The position numbers and the translations under genes were made by a program. The notes below the pieces were generated by a model. That model searched no databases, was not told the DNA's origin, and saw only the letters and a list, made by a program, of their open reading frames with translations. This document shows positions 23,946-34,867 of a stretch of DNA of 64,000 nt, piece by piece. This DNA is from Oenanthe sinensis. Its lineage: Eukaryota > Streptophyta > Magnoliopsida > Apiales > Apiaceae. The stretch spans positions 11,744,001-11,808,000 of the forward strand of contig JAPMAC010000231.1 of the NCBI GenBank assembly GCA_028671895.1, given 5' to 3'. Numbering within the stretch: position 1 is the first letter of the stretch; the number at the start of each line of letters is the position of its first letter.

Positions 23946-25470
23946 TGTTAGTCCCAAATATCGTAGAAGGGGGGTTGAATACGATATTGTCTAATTTATA
24001 AAATATTCGCGGAATGATTTGTTATGGACTAGTTGACAGTTCGAACAGATATTAAATCAAACACAAGGTATGCACACAGTTAACACAAACACAGTTCGTT
24101 CGGGGAATATATCATTTTATTAATATAAACCACGAAGGTGCTACACAAATCTAATCCGTAGATTAGCTTCAACTGATTCACTAGTACAGTTACAATACAA
24201 CAACAACAATCAATACGAACAATAATTATGACACTAGCTCAAACGACGTTAATGGCTTCTCTGTGTCTCTCTTCTTTGCTCTGTATGTTTTCTCTTTGTA
24301 ACTGAATGAATTAATTCACAAAGGCTTGGCTTTGCTGCTTTATTGTGTAGGCTTTTTTAATCTTCTACGTGGCCTTCTGAGAACCAAGTAAATAGATTGC
24401 TTCTCACTTCTTGAATTAACAACCGTCAAGACATTTGTTTTATAACCATCGGTGAGTCTGTTGATAACCGTCGAGACTGAAATAAATCACTTAAAACAAT
24501 TCTGCTCAAGGATATCAATGATAGGTGGCATGCTGGGGCTGGCTATAGATTAAAAAATCTTAAACCTCAATTATCGAAGTGCCATAACTATCGAATGACT
24601 TAACCGTCGATGGAATAAATAATCTGGATATTTATCTGAGTACCTTAACTATCGAGATGCTGTAACCGTCGGTCAATTAAGACGAAACAGTCAAACCCAA
24701 CTATCAGTTATAACTATCGACTCAAATGAATTATTAAAACCATAACCGTCGAGAGAAATAGAATTAATAATATATCCAAAGTGCTAACCGTCGAGATGTG
24801 TTAACCGTCGGTAAATAAGACGAAACAGCCAAACAGCTAATCACCAACCGTCGGTAAATAAGACGAAACAGTCAAACAGCTAAACCAACTATCGGTAGTT
24901 CACCTTAGCCATTTTTCCAACGATTCAAAGCTCTGTAATATTTCCTTTCACTACAACCAATTTAATAAATTTACCTTTACTACTTGAACTTGATTTTCTC
25001 TGAGCTTTAGCACACAACGATTATACAACCAATTCTTTTCTAACATAGATGTGGTTCTCAATTCCTTTTGTGCTGACGTTTAGTGCAACTGGTCTGGTTC
25101 ACAAACGACTAACACAAACTTGATCTTCACATCTTCTTGACTAATCAATTGGCCCTGTTTCTCTAGCTATTAAGAAGTGCTTCTGTAATTCACTAGAATC
25201 CCTTGACTTCTCTGTTGTAAAACCTCTGACATCTTCTGAACCTCTGAAACACTACATCTTTATTCTTCACTGAGGTTTGAACATGTTAATGAACTTCTTT
25301 CAGTGATCTTCAATGTCTTCAAAGCTTCATCTAATGTTTTGGTCTTTTGTATTCAACTTCTAAACGATTCGTAGTCGATTCCGTGCTTCATTTTAATATA
25401 AGTTACCAACCATCAGTGTTGAGTTAGTTTCCTCGGTTACATGTTACATTACGTTACATTATGCTTTACA
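23946..25470 (-). repeat. 5' LTR of C2, complete (1525 bp)
   Basis: The plus strand starts TGTTAGTCCC and ends ATGCTTTACA, directly followed by the AGTTC duplication. The last 300 bp, absent from the other LTR, align with the C1 LTR end (TTACGTTACATTATGCTTTA). The motif array lies at about 24417-24897. Confidence 0.92.
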
Positions 25471-25475
25471 AGTTC
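25471..25475. repeat. Target-site duplication of C2, right copy (AGTTC)
   Basis: AGTTC follows the LTR end GCTTTACA and repeats 11356-11360. Five bases is the usual Copia duplication length. Confidence 0.9.
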
Positions 25476-28400
25476 CCCTACACCTATCCAAGTAGACAAA
25501 TCCCCCTCCACTAAATAATCTCCGAAACCAAAATCCAAAAAGAAACCAACCTCTGGTGTTTCTTAAAAGACACCAGTTGTAAAGAGGAGGAGACTGGTAC
25601 AAACAAAGATAATAGATGCGCAAAGTGATGAGGAGCTCAACCCCTAGAGAAACAGGTACTTGATTATAACCTTCAAACCAAGTCTGTAGACTCTCAAAAG
25701 GCTACAGACTATGAAAAACCTAGGGATGCACCTCAGGATTCTCAAATTGAGTCTCCTGAGAAATCTTTTGCTCAGGAGTACAAAAGGTTGAGGAAGGCTT
25801 ATTCTGCACACACACACAAGCCTATAATTGTTTTGCAGGAAATAGATGCTCTCAAGGCTCTTGTAGAGCCAGACTCTGAAAGAAAGAAAACTCATGAACC
25901 AGAGTGTAATGTTAAGTCAGAGTCTAGAATGCCTTCAGACTCTAATTATGACACATTTTGGGAAGGAATGCCATTGGATGCAGCCTCATGTCTCATTGAT
26001 TAAATCATTATTCCAAGTGATGAGTTACTGATATTTCTATATCATTTTATAGAATCACTAGCAGATCCTTCACTCTAAAAGACACATCAACAAGTCTTGG
26101 ATCTTATTTCAACTTATGAGGCCCTAAGGAAGAAAATTGAGGTGGACCTACATTTGTCTGCACAGGATACACTCACCAATCTCTACATCTACCTCTTCAA
26201 CTCTTCATTACAAACTCAAGTTGCAGGGCTCATAAAAGGCAGGACTAATGAAGTTCACAAAGCACTTGGTGTGCCAGACTCTAAACAGCCAAAAACAATG
26301 AAGCCTCAAAAGCTTAAGGTTCATAAAAGGAGGGAATCAGAGTCTATTGTTGAGTTGGAAACTGAGATTGAGCAACCAGTTTTTGACTATGAAGCAATTT
26401 GGGATAAAGGGATTACCTACAGGACAACCATTGATTGGATTTCTACTATTCATTATCTTTCAAGAAAGGTGGTTACTTATCTTGTCCAAAACATAGGGAA
26501 GGTGGCCAACAAGTATATTTATCCAACCTATCAAAGTAGATTGGATCAAATCAAGGGCTCTTTTTATCAGAAAATTACAAAAGAACCGTATGATTCATTT
26601 CACATGACTCATGCACAGGCCATCAATGCAATCCATGCGAGGACCTTTCTCAATGACAACTTAGATGCATTAACTATGGTAGAACCACATGAGGTAGCAT
26701 GTGTTAAAAGGAAGTTGGAGGATGGGACTAGTGCACCAATAGTGACTAGTGAGAAAGATGATCAGTCTGCCTCACCCACACAAGAATCACCTAGTAAGAG
26801 ATTGGGTGATAGTGGGGCAAGGGGGTATGCTGTTAGGCTCTCCTTGGCAACTCATCATTATGCTGATGAGAACCCCAATGATATGGGAGGACAAACTCTG
26901 ATGGATGCTCATGAAGAAATTCCACAATCTATTCTATCAGAGTTTATCCACTTTGAGGGGGAGTCTCATGCACCAACAGTTCAAGATGGTGACACTCAGA
27001 CTTTGGCTTCTAATGAAGTCATACTGAAGTAGTTAGAGTCTAGAGTAGACCCTGAGACTGGAATACTGGAGCCAACAGACTCTAGAAAGAATGTAGAAGT
27101 TAATAAGGGTATAGAGTCTATTACTGCTTACCCCTAGCCTTCAGACATTTGAAGGGGTTCCTCTCTATCAAGGTGGTTCAAGTATTGAAGCAACTTTTAC
27201 TTCTCTCACACTCTCATCTATAGGACTTTTGAGTGCACCTATCCAAATGAGTGAAAAAATAAATGAGAGGCTGACACTGGTCTAGGCAAAAGGAGAGTTA
27301 GAAATGGCTGTAGAGAACCTTAGTGAGAATGAGAGAGTGGGTGCCCAACCCCACTATGAGAATGAGAGATTAGGGTATCCTGAACCTAGCTTCACTTATT
27401 GGGATCAAGATTTTCTAAAGAGTTGGTCCAATGAGTTGGGGCATGGGATGGATGAAAGCTCACTGATGTTAATTATACAGATTGGTAGAAAGGAGGAGGT
27501 TCTAGCTGCTCAAAAATCATTCACACAAAGACCACAACACCATTTAGTGGATTCTTTAGCAAGGAGAGCAGACAGAGTCATGGAGGCTTTGGTGGATACA
27601 ACTCTCATTCCACCTGAGACTACAGAATTAAAGTCTGATACACCCATTCTTATTATGCTTGTCAGGGCTAGACTTCCAGCGTCTACAGACTCTAATCACT
27701 CTAAGGAGGAGTCAGAGTCTATAGTCCCTTTTGCAGTTTCAGAGTCTACACCACCACCAGAGTCTACACCTCCAGTTAAAAAGATTTAGCCTATTGATGC
27801 TGATATGTAGGAGGATTGCACTTCTGAAGATGATGGACCAGTTAATCCATCTTTTATTTATTTTGATCATTTTTTCCTCAATCTTGGGAATCTACACAAC
27901 TCAAAGGCATTGATGATAAAGCTACTTTTGAGTGCATCTTGGCCATTCACTAGACTGAGAGACTAAAGGCTTTTCAAAAAAAGTCCTTTTTCAAAGAATA
28001 TTGTCATTACCCTGATGAAAATGTTGTTGACTCCTTAATTGAAGAAGAAAAAGCTATAGATGTAGATATTAAGGCTGAGATTAAGAATGTCACTTCATAA
28101 TTGGCTAGTGTGGTCAAGGACATCTCTTATATTCAAACCAAGCTTACAGGTGTGGATAATATCCAAAGAAGTCACTTTGAAGGACGATATTGCTAATATC
28201 ACTGCTAATCAAGCCAAACTCTAAACAACAGTCTCTGATCTAACCACCAAGATTGATTTAGTCATTGCAGCACATGTTAACATCTCCATAGTACTTGAAT
28301 AGATTCTTTTTGATGTCACAACTGGTGATGATGTCAAAAAGGGGGAGAAGAAAGTTGGTGATTCCTTTAGGAGAAATAAGGATGATGTGTGCAAGGATGC

Positions 28401-29342
28401 TAAACAGAAAGGAGTTAAAAGGAGGAGAGGTGGTGATGATGATGAAACTGATAATAGTTCTCATGGTCCTAGGGGTCCTGGTGGTGTACCACAAAAGCAG
28501 TCTGGAGTGGCTGTATTATCAAAATCTCAAACATACCAGTCAGGGACTGGACATGGGAAATCAAAGTTTAGGATAGACTCTGATAAGCAAAGAAAGAAAT
28601 TAGACTCTGATAAAATTCAAGAGCTTACATCCTGGCAATGCAGGCAATCAAATCTGCAACTGAGAGCTAAAAAAAGACATAACTTGGAGGTTTTGAAGAA
28701 TCTGACATTGACAGGACATCTACTCTAATCAGGGATACTCAATCTTTGACAGATAGGTAGTTTGAAAGGATTGCACAAAAATACTTGAATAAAGTGGTAT
28801 TTGCTCAAATTGTTTATAATGTTTTTAAAAGAAAGGTGTCAGGAGGTCAGGGATTAGTCAATCAAACTTCATCTTCTTCAAACAGGCTGAGGAATTATAA
28901 TATATTAGGTTTCTCCTGCAAATTACTTATGAAGTGAATAAAAGCAAATAGACTGTCACCCATAAATGGTTCAAGGAGATTGATAAGAAGTTGACTCTGC
29001 ATAGATAGGCAAATCGATAAATGGGCAAATTTTCTTTAAAATATATTGATGCTGAAGGAAATGATCAAGACATGTCAATAGAAGAAAAGTAAATTAAATT
29101 CTAGGAAGGTGTGGGTCATTACTTTGGATTTCAATCTATGAGTGGGAAAGTTAGTGTTTTGATGTTGAATGATCTAAAGGAACAAGAATGTAGTGCAAAT
29201 GATCTGAGAGAAGCTTATTGTCAAATTAAATGTTCTAATGAAGAAGCTAAAGAAGTTTGTTGGTGAAGCTCTTGCTATTGTGGAGGAGAATATGCTGAAG
29301 TCTTTTCTAAAAAGTAATCCAGCTTTTGAGAAGATAAAGTGA
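25476..29342 (+). pseudogene. S1 extra ORF (aORF), main decayed part
   Basis: Open stretches at 25788-26003, 26097-27032 (311 codons), 27304-27789 and 28387-28728 lie on one strand but in changing frames. They end with NPAFEKIK-stop at 29340-29342, just before the polypurine tract. Residues are hydrophilic and rich in Ser, Glu and Lys, with a basic patch (KRRRGGDDDE) near 28420. A recurring Ser-Glu-Ser or Asp-Ser pair reflects the embedded CAGAGTCTA motif. There is no recognisable catalytic domain. Position and sequence continuity with 10714-11360 identify it as aORF. Confidence 0.65.
25655..28625. repeat. Scattered CAGAGTCTA / AGACTCTG motifs within S1 aORF
   Basis: About 14 or more copies of CAGAGTCTA or its complement are spread over the aORF. 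Examples are near 25870, 25919, 26275, 26338, 27031, 27081, 27116, 27688, 27716, 27740, 28575 and 28601. They occur in both orientations. Confidence 0.75.
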
Positions 29343-29451
29343 GATGTAATTTTTTTTCTTTACAAATTTCTATACTGTTCTAGATTAATTGTTTCATTCT
29401 TTAGTTTTGACATCATCAAACCTTGATTTATGCTTGCATTTTATAAAGCAT

Positions 29452-29464
29452 AAATAAGGGGAGA
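29452..29464 (+). other. Polypurine tract of S1
   Basis: AAATAAGGGGAGA lies one base before the LTR start TGTTAGGAAT. This is the expected plus-strand primer site and fixes the LTR boundary. Confidence 0.8.
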
Positions 29465-29465
29465 T

Positions 29466-30234
29466 TGTTAGGAATATATTCATTTGATGATGTACAAAAT
29501 ATTAGAACAGGGTCTAGCATAATTTATTTGTAATAAGTCTTTCTAGTCTCTGAAATTTTATAATCAGAGTCTAGATAGTCAACATTATTGTCTCTTGTAC
29601 TTATAAGATTTTTTGTAGAAAGTAAATCAGAGTCTGTATGAAGATCAGAGTCTAGAAGGTGATCAGAGTCTATAGACTATCAGAGTCTACAATCTGTCAG
29701 AGTCTACACTTGATCAGAGTTTATAGTCTATCAGAGTCTATAGTCTGGCAGAGTCTGAAGATTTCAGAGTCTATAAAGTTGAAGCTAAATTTGGAAGATA
29801 ATCATAGGAATGGAAAGTATTCGAAGATAAAGACAAATATATTGCAGATATGTTATGGGAAGGAAAGAAAATTTCAGAGGGGAACTGTCAACTAATAATT
29901 TGGAATTTTATTCATATTGTAATTTGATTTTCTGTTATTAGTTGATAGACAGCTTTCTATATAAACACTCTATGTAACCTAATTGTATTTGTCGAAGTTA
30001 AAAGTTTTGTGAGGCATAGAGATAGAGAAAGTTGTTGTGAGAAACACAGAGAAGCTGTTAGGGTTTGTGTACATCTTAGGAGAGTTTGTATTTACACATC
30101 AATAATACAAGCATTATTCATTCATATCATTGTGTTTGATCTTTGTTCTTAATTTAAATCTTTAATTCATATTGAGTTGATTTTAATCAAGTAGAAAAAG
30201 CACACAAGTATTCAACCCCCTTTCTACTTGTGCA
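29466..30234 (+). repeat. 3' LTR of S1 (about 770 bp)
   Basis: It begins TGTTAGGAATATATTC after the polypurine tract. It ends near GTATTCAACCCCCTTTCTAC..TGTGCA, the U5 signature of the SIRE-like LTRs here. The exact right end (30234) is judged from the CA dinucleotide. A TATA-like TTTCTATATAAACAC lies near 29956. Confidence 0.75.
29510..29780. repeat. Array of CAGAGTCTA motifs in S1 LTR
   Basis: About 10 copies of CAGAGTCTA (variants CAGAGTCTG, CAGAGTTTA) occur within 270 bp, mostly same orientation, dense between 29625 and 29775. They lie upstream of the TATA-like sequence, in the U3 region. Confidence 0.88.
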
Positions 30235-30844
30235 ACTGGGAAAATATACTAAAAAGTAAGTTTTTCTTTCTTTGTCATTAACGATACTTTTATTTTAAAT
30301 GTAAGTCATTCCGTTAATTTTTATATATTACTATTAGTAAAAAAAAAAAATCTAAAGTGGACAGTTGTTGATAAAGTATAATGACTATATGTTGGTCATC
30401 TAGTACCATACCGTAAAATAAACAAGGACTGCTTAGTGTTTGAAAAAAATAAACGGTCAAAATTATAAAATAATATATAATATTAAATATTTATATAAAA
30501 AATATAATTTATACTTATATGTTATAAATGAAATATATGTGGGTGTTGCAAGTAAAATATGATTCTTTTTATAATATTAATAATTTATTTTTCTTATTAT
30601 ATAACTCAATTATTTTATGGTAAGGGGAGTTAAAAAAACAAAATCTAATAGTAATTATCACAAAATCAAAATAAATTTAATTTTTTTTTATTGTAATAGA
30701 AAACTTGATCTTTTACATATGTAAATTAGTTTTAAAATATCAAAATTTTGACCAATTAGTCTTTAGTCAAATTCATAATATCTCTCATTTTAAGATTTTT
30801 GAAAGTGCGTATATGTCTCTATTTCACCACTACAAAGAACTAAA
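30235..30844. other. AT-rich intergenic stretch
   Basis: I see no coding region, RNA gene or clear repeat here; only A/T runs. Confidence 0.5.
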
Positions 30845-31270
30845 ATGGGAGCACAAAAAAGATATATAAGTCAGTTTTGATTCACCATATAATAAGATAT
30901 CTTGAACCAATGTCTAGTAATGTATTTACTGCTCGATATATTGACTGTCATTTTGACGAGCCTATGTTGCCTTCATTAGGGACAGATAATGTTTCGCATA
31001 AGTTAAATTCTGAACTATCATGGAATATATCAGGATTTAATTCTATTGATTCACGTACAAATCAATGTGATATTGAGGTTTAAAAAATTATTCATATAAA
31101 AAATATTTCTAATATCAGAAGTTTTTAATGATTCTAGATGTATTATGAAATCATAATACCTGTTGTTAATGCTCCATCGAGAGTTGACTTTCCTAAACAT
31201 AAATCAATTTCTGAATAATTGATTGGTGATTCGAAACCGCGCTAGAAGCGTGGTAGACCTGTCGGTGCAA
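30845..31270 (+). pseudogene. Copia pol scrap (integrase C-terminal region)
   Basis: Translation gives IIRYLEPMSSNVFTARYIDC, later ISGFNSIDSRTNQCDIEV and, in a shifted frame, PVVNAPSRVDFPK and SKPRLKRGRPVGAKH. These are the hallmark segments between integrase and RT of a Copia polyprotein. Stops precede and interrupt it, and no LTR is attached. It is unrelated in sequence to C1-C3 and is an old isolated fragment close to the host gene. Confidence 0.75.
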
Positions 31271-31850
31271 AACATATCCTCCCCCGTCCCCATTTATCTA
31301 TAATGTTTGATTTTTTTATGGTTAAATTCAACAAACTTTAACTTTTAATTAAAAATTATTATTTTATAATGATGAAATTATTAATTTATGATTTTGAAAA
31401 ACTGAAATAGCATTTTAAAGTAAATTTTCACAATATAATTTATATTTTTTAACAATATAATTTTAACAATTCTGAAATTATATTTTTTAACAATATAATT
31501 TTCAAATTTTTTCTCAATTATCTAATATATGAAATTTTCGCTTAAAATTCGGTCAACTTAACCGTAAAACATGATATACAAATAAAGGTGCCTGAAAATT
31601 ATGTAACAATTATGTACCTAACGAAAATTATGAGAGCGGATAATTTTTTTAACACTTGGGATCATGGTATTAAAAATTAGTAATACTGTATGATTATTTC
31701 GATTTAAATATTTGTAGTGGCGATCCCGTGTCGGTGGAAAAGAAATTAGTTGGCGAGGGGTCGTCATCGTGAGATCCCTTGATAATAAATCCAGTCTGTC
31801 TGGCAATACTTAATCATCGTCTACCACCAAACCCACCTGGGAAATCTACA
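31271..31850. promoter_or_regulatory. Upstream region of the chitinase-like gene
   Basis: AT-rich sequence without coding potential directly upstream of the CTL1-like transcript. I cannot name a TATA box or start site with confidence. Confidence 0.35.
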
Positions 31851-31958
31851 CCATTGATCCCAGCTGATCTGAATAGGATAGTTCATCCAACACTTCCCCT
31901 TGCATTCAACACTAAACAAAAATCACACCAAAAAGAAGCACGACTTATACAATTTTCA

Positions 31959-32078
31959 GTGAGTTGTACTTTCATTTTCTGTATTATATATACATACATA
32001 CATATTTTCCCATTTATTGAATGCTAGATCTTTAACATCCCGAGGTCTTATATTTTAATAAATTTTTGTTGGGTGCAG
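31959..32078 (+). other. Possible 5'-UTR intron of CTL1-like gene
   Basis: GTGAGT at 31959 and a T-rich stretch ending TGCAG at 32078 form a plausible 120-bp intron. It ends 19 bases before the start codon. There is no transcript evidence. Confidence 0.4.
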
Positions 32079-32097
32079 GTAAGGAAGGGAAGTGAAA

Positions 32098-34299
32098 ATG
32101 AAAATGGGGTGTTTTGTTGCAATTTTAGTGGTGTTGGTTTTGAGTGGGATTGTGAATGGGGATTCTTCAAAAGAAATCTTGGTGAAGAAAGTCAAGGGAC
32201 ATAAAGTTTGTAGCCAGGGATGGGAATGTAAGCAATGGTCAAAGTACTGTTGTAATCAAACAATTTCTGATTTATTTCAGGTTTATCAATTTGAGGAACT
32301 TTTCTCAAAGAGAAATACACCTGTGGCTCATGCTGTCGGTTTTTGGGACTATCAGTCTTTTATCACGGCAGCTGCGCAGTTTGAGCCTCTCGGGTTTGGT
32401 ACCACTGGTGGACAGCTTATGCAGATGAAGGAAATTGCGGCTTTTTTGGGTCATGTTGGAAGTAAAACTTCCTGTAAGTTGTTTTCATTTCGATATCTAT
32501 TTCTTGATTTTGTTATCATTTACTTGCTTTTTTTAGTCTATACGGACGATTAATTGAGGTTTAGTCTATTCCAATTTTATGCATTTGTGGTGATATCAAG
32601 TTTGAGCTAGTTGATTTTTTTGGGGTCAAATTATGTATTCTTCTATTTAAAAAAGGAAAGCATCGCGTGTCGGTGGATGTTTAAAAGATTACAGCAGGGA
32701 GATTGGGTAGTGTAGATAAAACAATCCTTGCTTAAGAGCTTGTTACAGAATATCAACATATGAATTAAACTGCCTCTTGAAATTTTTTGAGAAAATTATG
32801 TAGGTTGAATATCTTATTGTTTATAATTTACACACATGCACATTCATGTTTTATTTTGAGGAGTTGTTTCTTAAAGTTCGGTTTTGTTTTGAACAATGTA
32901 CTCCATAGTTTACAAAATTATATATTAATATATTCTATTTTCATATTGATTAAGGTTGGGTAAATCAAATTTGGATAGTGGATATTAGTTTGCAGATCAT
33001 ACAGTAGGCAGTGTATATTTTCTTCAAAAATTTCAGTTTCAATATAATATAATCATGTGCATAAACTATACCTCAATATATCTTGTTACTTTAAAGCTAC
33101 TTCATAAGCAAGTTGCAAGATTTGGCACTAATGATGAAATGTACAGGTGGTTATGGAGTCGCAACTGGGGGACCGTTGGCCTGGGGTTTATGCTACAACA
33201 GAGAATTGAGTCCTAGCCAATCATATTGTGATGACTCGTACAAGTACACATACCCATGTGCTCCCGGGGCTGAATACTATGGGCGTGGTGCTCTACCTAT
33301 TTACTGGTACATATTATTTATTTCCTTTGTCACTGCTCCTAAGCCTCATTTCTTAATTAACCTGATTTGAATTTATTATTGTCATTTCCAACTTAGAAGG
33401 ACCATTTACCCATTCGGCTATTATTGTCTCTTATATTTGCACGATTTACTTGTAAGGCTAATAGAGGTTTAGTAATAAAATTGAGGAACTCGGATAGAAA
33501 AGACCTTTCTATCTGGGGTTTGTGAAGAAATTTATGTCCTCTTAGAATCATAGGTCATCATCCCCTATTATTTCATCTTGTCTCCTTCATATCGTTAGTA
33601 TTATTTGTGCTGCATTTGTTGAGAATAAAATATTTGAGTGCCGCTGGGATACATTATACATACTGGTTTCTTTTTTTGGTCTGTAGACTTCAATTCATCT
33701 GGTTGCTTATATCTATATTTTAATAGTCTTACCGTTATTAGTATGTATGCTGCATTTGTTGAGAAAAAAATATTTGAGTGCCGCTGGGAGACATTATATA
33801 TACTGGTTTCTTCTATTTTTGTTCTGTAGACTTCATTTCATCTGGTTGTTTATATTTGTATTTTAAATCTTTTGTGCTGCAAAGGAACGTCAACTATGGT
33901 GCTGCTGGTGAGGCCCTTAAGGTGGATTTATTGAACCATCCAGAATACATTGAGCAGAATGCTACCCTTGCATTCCAGGCAGCAATCTGGAGGTGGATGA
34001 CTGAAATCAAGAAGGGCCAGCCTTCATCGCATGATGCTTTTGTCGGCAACTGGGAGCCCACCAAGAATGACACTTTAGCCAAGCGAACTCCTGGTTTTGG
34101 TGCCACTATGAATATTCTTTATGGGGAAATGGTATGCGGTCAAGGTGATATTGATGCCATGAACAACATCGTCTCTCATTACCAGTATTACCTTGACTTG
34201 ATGGGTGTTGGCCGTGAGCAGGCGGGACCACATGAAGTACTCACCTGTGCCGAGCAGAAAGCTTTCAATCCAGCAACTGCAAGTAAAGATGACTCTTGA
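32098..34299 (+). CDS. CTL1: Chitinase-like protein (GH19 fold, CTL1/POM1 type), 3 coding exons
   Basis: Exons 32098-32473, 33147-33306 and 33885-34299 join in phase with GT..AG introns and encode 316 aa. Start is the first ATG (MKMGCFVAILVVLVLSG), giving a hydrophobic signal peptide of about 22 residues, so the protein should enter the secretory pathway. Family hallmarks: GWECKQWSKYCCNQTISD, AVGFWDYQSFITAAAQFEPL, GYGVATGGPLAWGLCYN and HYQYYLDLMGVGREQAGPHE. Where active GH19 chitinases have HETT, this reads GSKTSCGYG, so the first catalytic Glu is replaced by Lys; the second (NREL) seems kept. CTL1/CTL2 proteins are considered non-hydrolytic and act in cellulose and cell-wall assembly. Three N-glycosylation sequons (NQT, NAT, NDT) are present. 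No stop or frameshift is seen. It could be CTL2 rather than CTL1. Confidence 0.93.
33608..33884 (+). repeat. Tandem duplication in intron 2 of CTL1-like gene
   Basis: A 140-bp segment starting TGCTGCATTTGTTGAGAA at 33608 is repeated at 33748 with few changes. A third partial start, TGCTGCAAAG, at 33875 contains the real splice acceptor (AG at 33883-33884). Confidence 0.85.
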
Positions 34300-34483
34300 G
34301 ATTTATTGTATCGCTAGAACTGCAGAACAAGAGGCACATGCTGAGAGATTGTCTTCAGTTATATCTCAATAAGTTGGAACAATTGTACAAGTTTGTGAAA
34401 TGAGTTCCTGCCCTTTCATCTTGCCAGCTCTATAAATTTTTGAATTCGTTATTACTATATGCTGTTTGTTTTATTATTGTGTA

Positions 34484-34556
34484 ATTATGCTGTTATTATC
34501 AATGCTGTATAGCCTGTATGAACATAATTATTATGCTGTTATTATCAATGCTGTAT
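34484..34556 (+). repeat. 46-bp tandem duplication in the 3' flank of CTL1-like gene
   Basis: A 27-bp sequence starting ATTATGCTGTTATTATC at 34484 recurs identically at 34530. It probably lies in or just after the 3' UTR. Confidence 0.8.
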
Positions 34557-34867
34557 TACTCCTGTGAATTCATGGAACCGCACCCAAAGCATTTTAAATC
34601 ATTATGGATGTATTTGTATGGTGTTTGAGTTAAGGATGACCCCGGGCTAAAACTAGTGTTCTAAAATATTCTAAAAGATGGGAATCGGAATTAGTCGAGG
34701 AGGGTTTTGGAGCTAAAATTAGTATTTTAAAAGCCGGGAATCAGAATTAGTCGGTGATGATAGTGATTAACTAGGTAAATTGGTGATTAATCGGATTGAT
34801 TAATCGAGAGTAATATAATTTTAAAAATAATAATATATAATTATCATAAAATTAATATAAAAAAGTA

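Larger units (their letters stand above)
11361..25470 (-). mobile_element. C2: near-complete SIRE-like Ty1/Copia retrotransposon with extra ORF
   Basis: The element is 14.1 kb and flanked by the direct 5-bp duplication AGTTC (11356-11360 and 25471-25475). Minus-strand order is 5' LTR (23946-25470), primer-binding site, gag with two zinc knuckles, protease, integrase, RT (YVDD intact), RNase H, a 1.6 kb spacer, a long extra ORF, and a 3' LTR (11361-12582) lacking about 300 bp of its U3 side. I counted about 12 substitutions in the first 480 bp of the two LTRs, so insertion is fairly recent. Stops and frameshifts in gag, pol and aORF imply it is non-autonomous. The post-pol ORF and pol sequence fit the SIRE/Maximus lineage of Copia. 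Confidence 0.92.
10714..30234 (+). mobile_element. S1: plus-strand SIRE-like Copia, 3' part, split by C2
   Basis: Segments 10714-11360 and 25476-30234 belong together. C2 lies between them with a clean AGTTC duplication, and coding on both sides is plus-strand aORF of the same kind. Order: aORF, polypurine tract (29452-29464), 3' LTR (29466 to about 30234). Gag and pol must lie to the left and are cut off by the gypsy LTR. Confidence 0.75.

Noticed and set aside
31779..32027. 82-codon frame upstream of the CTL1-like gene
   Set aside because: It crosses the likely 5'-UTR intron and has no domain; better explained as leader.
32098..34299. Active chitinase
   Set aside because: The first catalytic Glu position is Lys and the HETT segment is absent.
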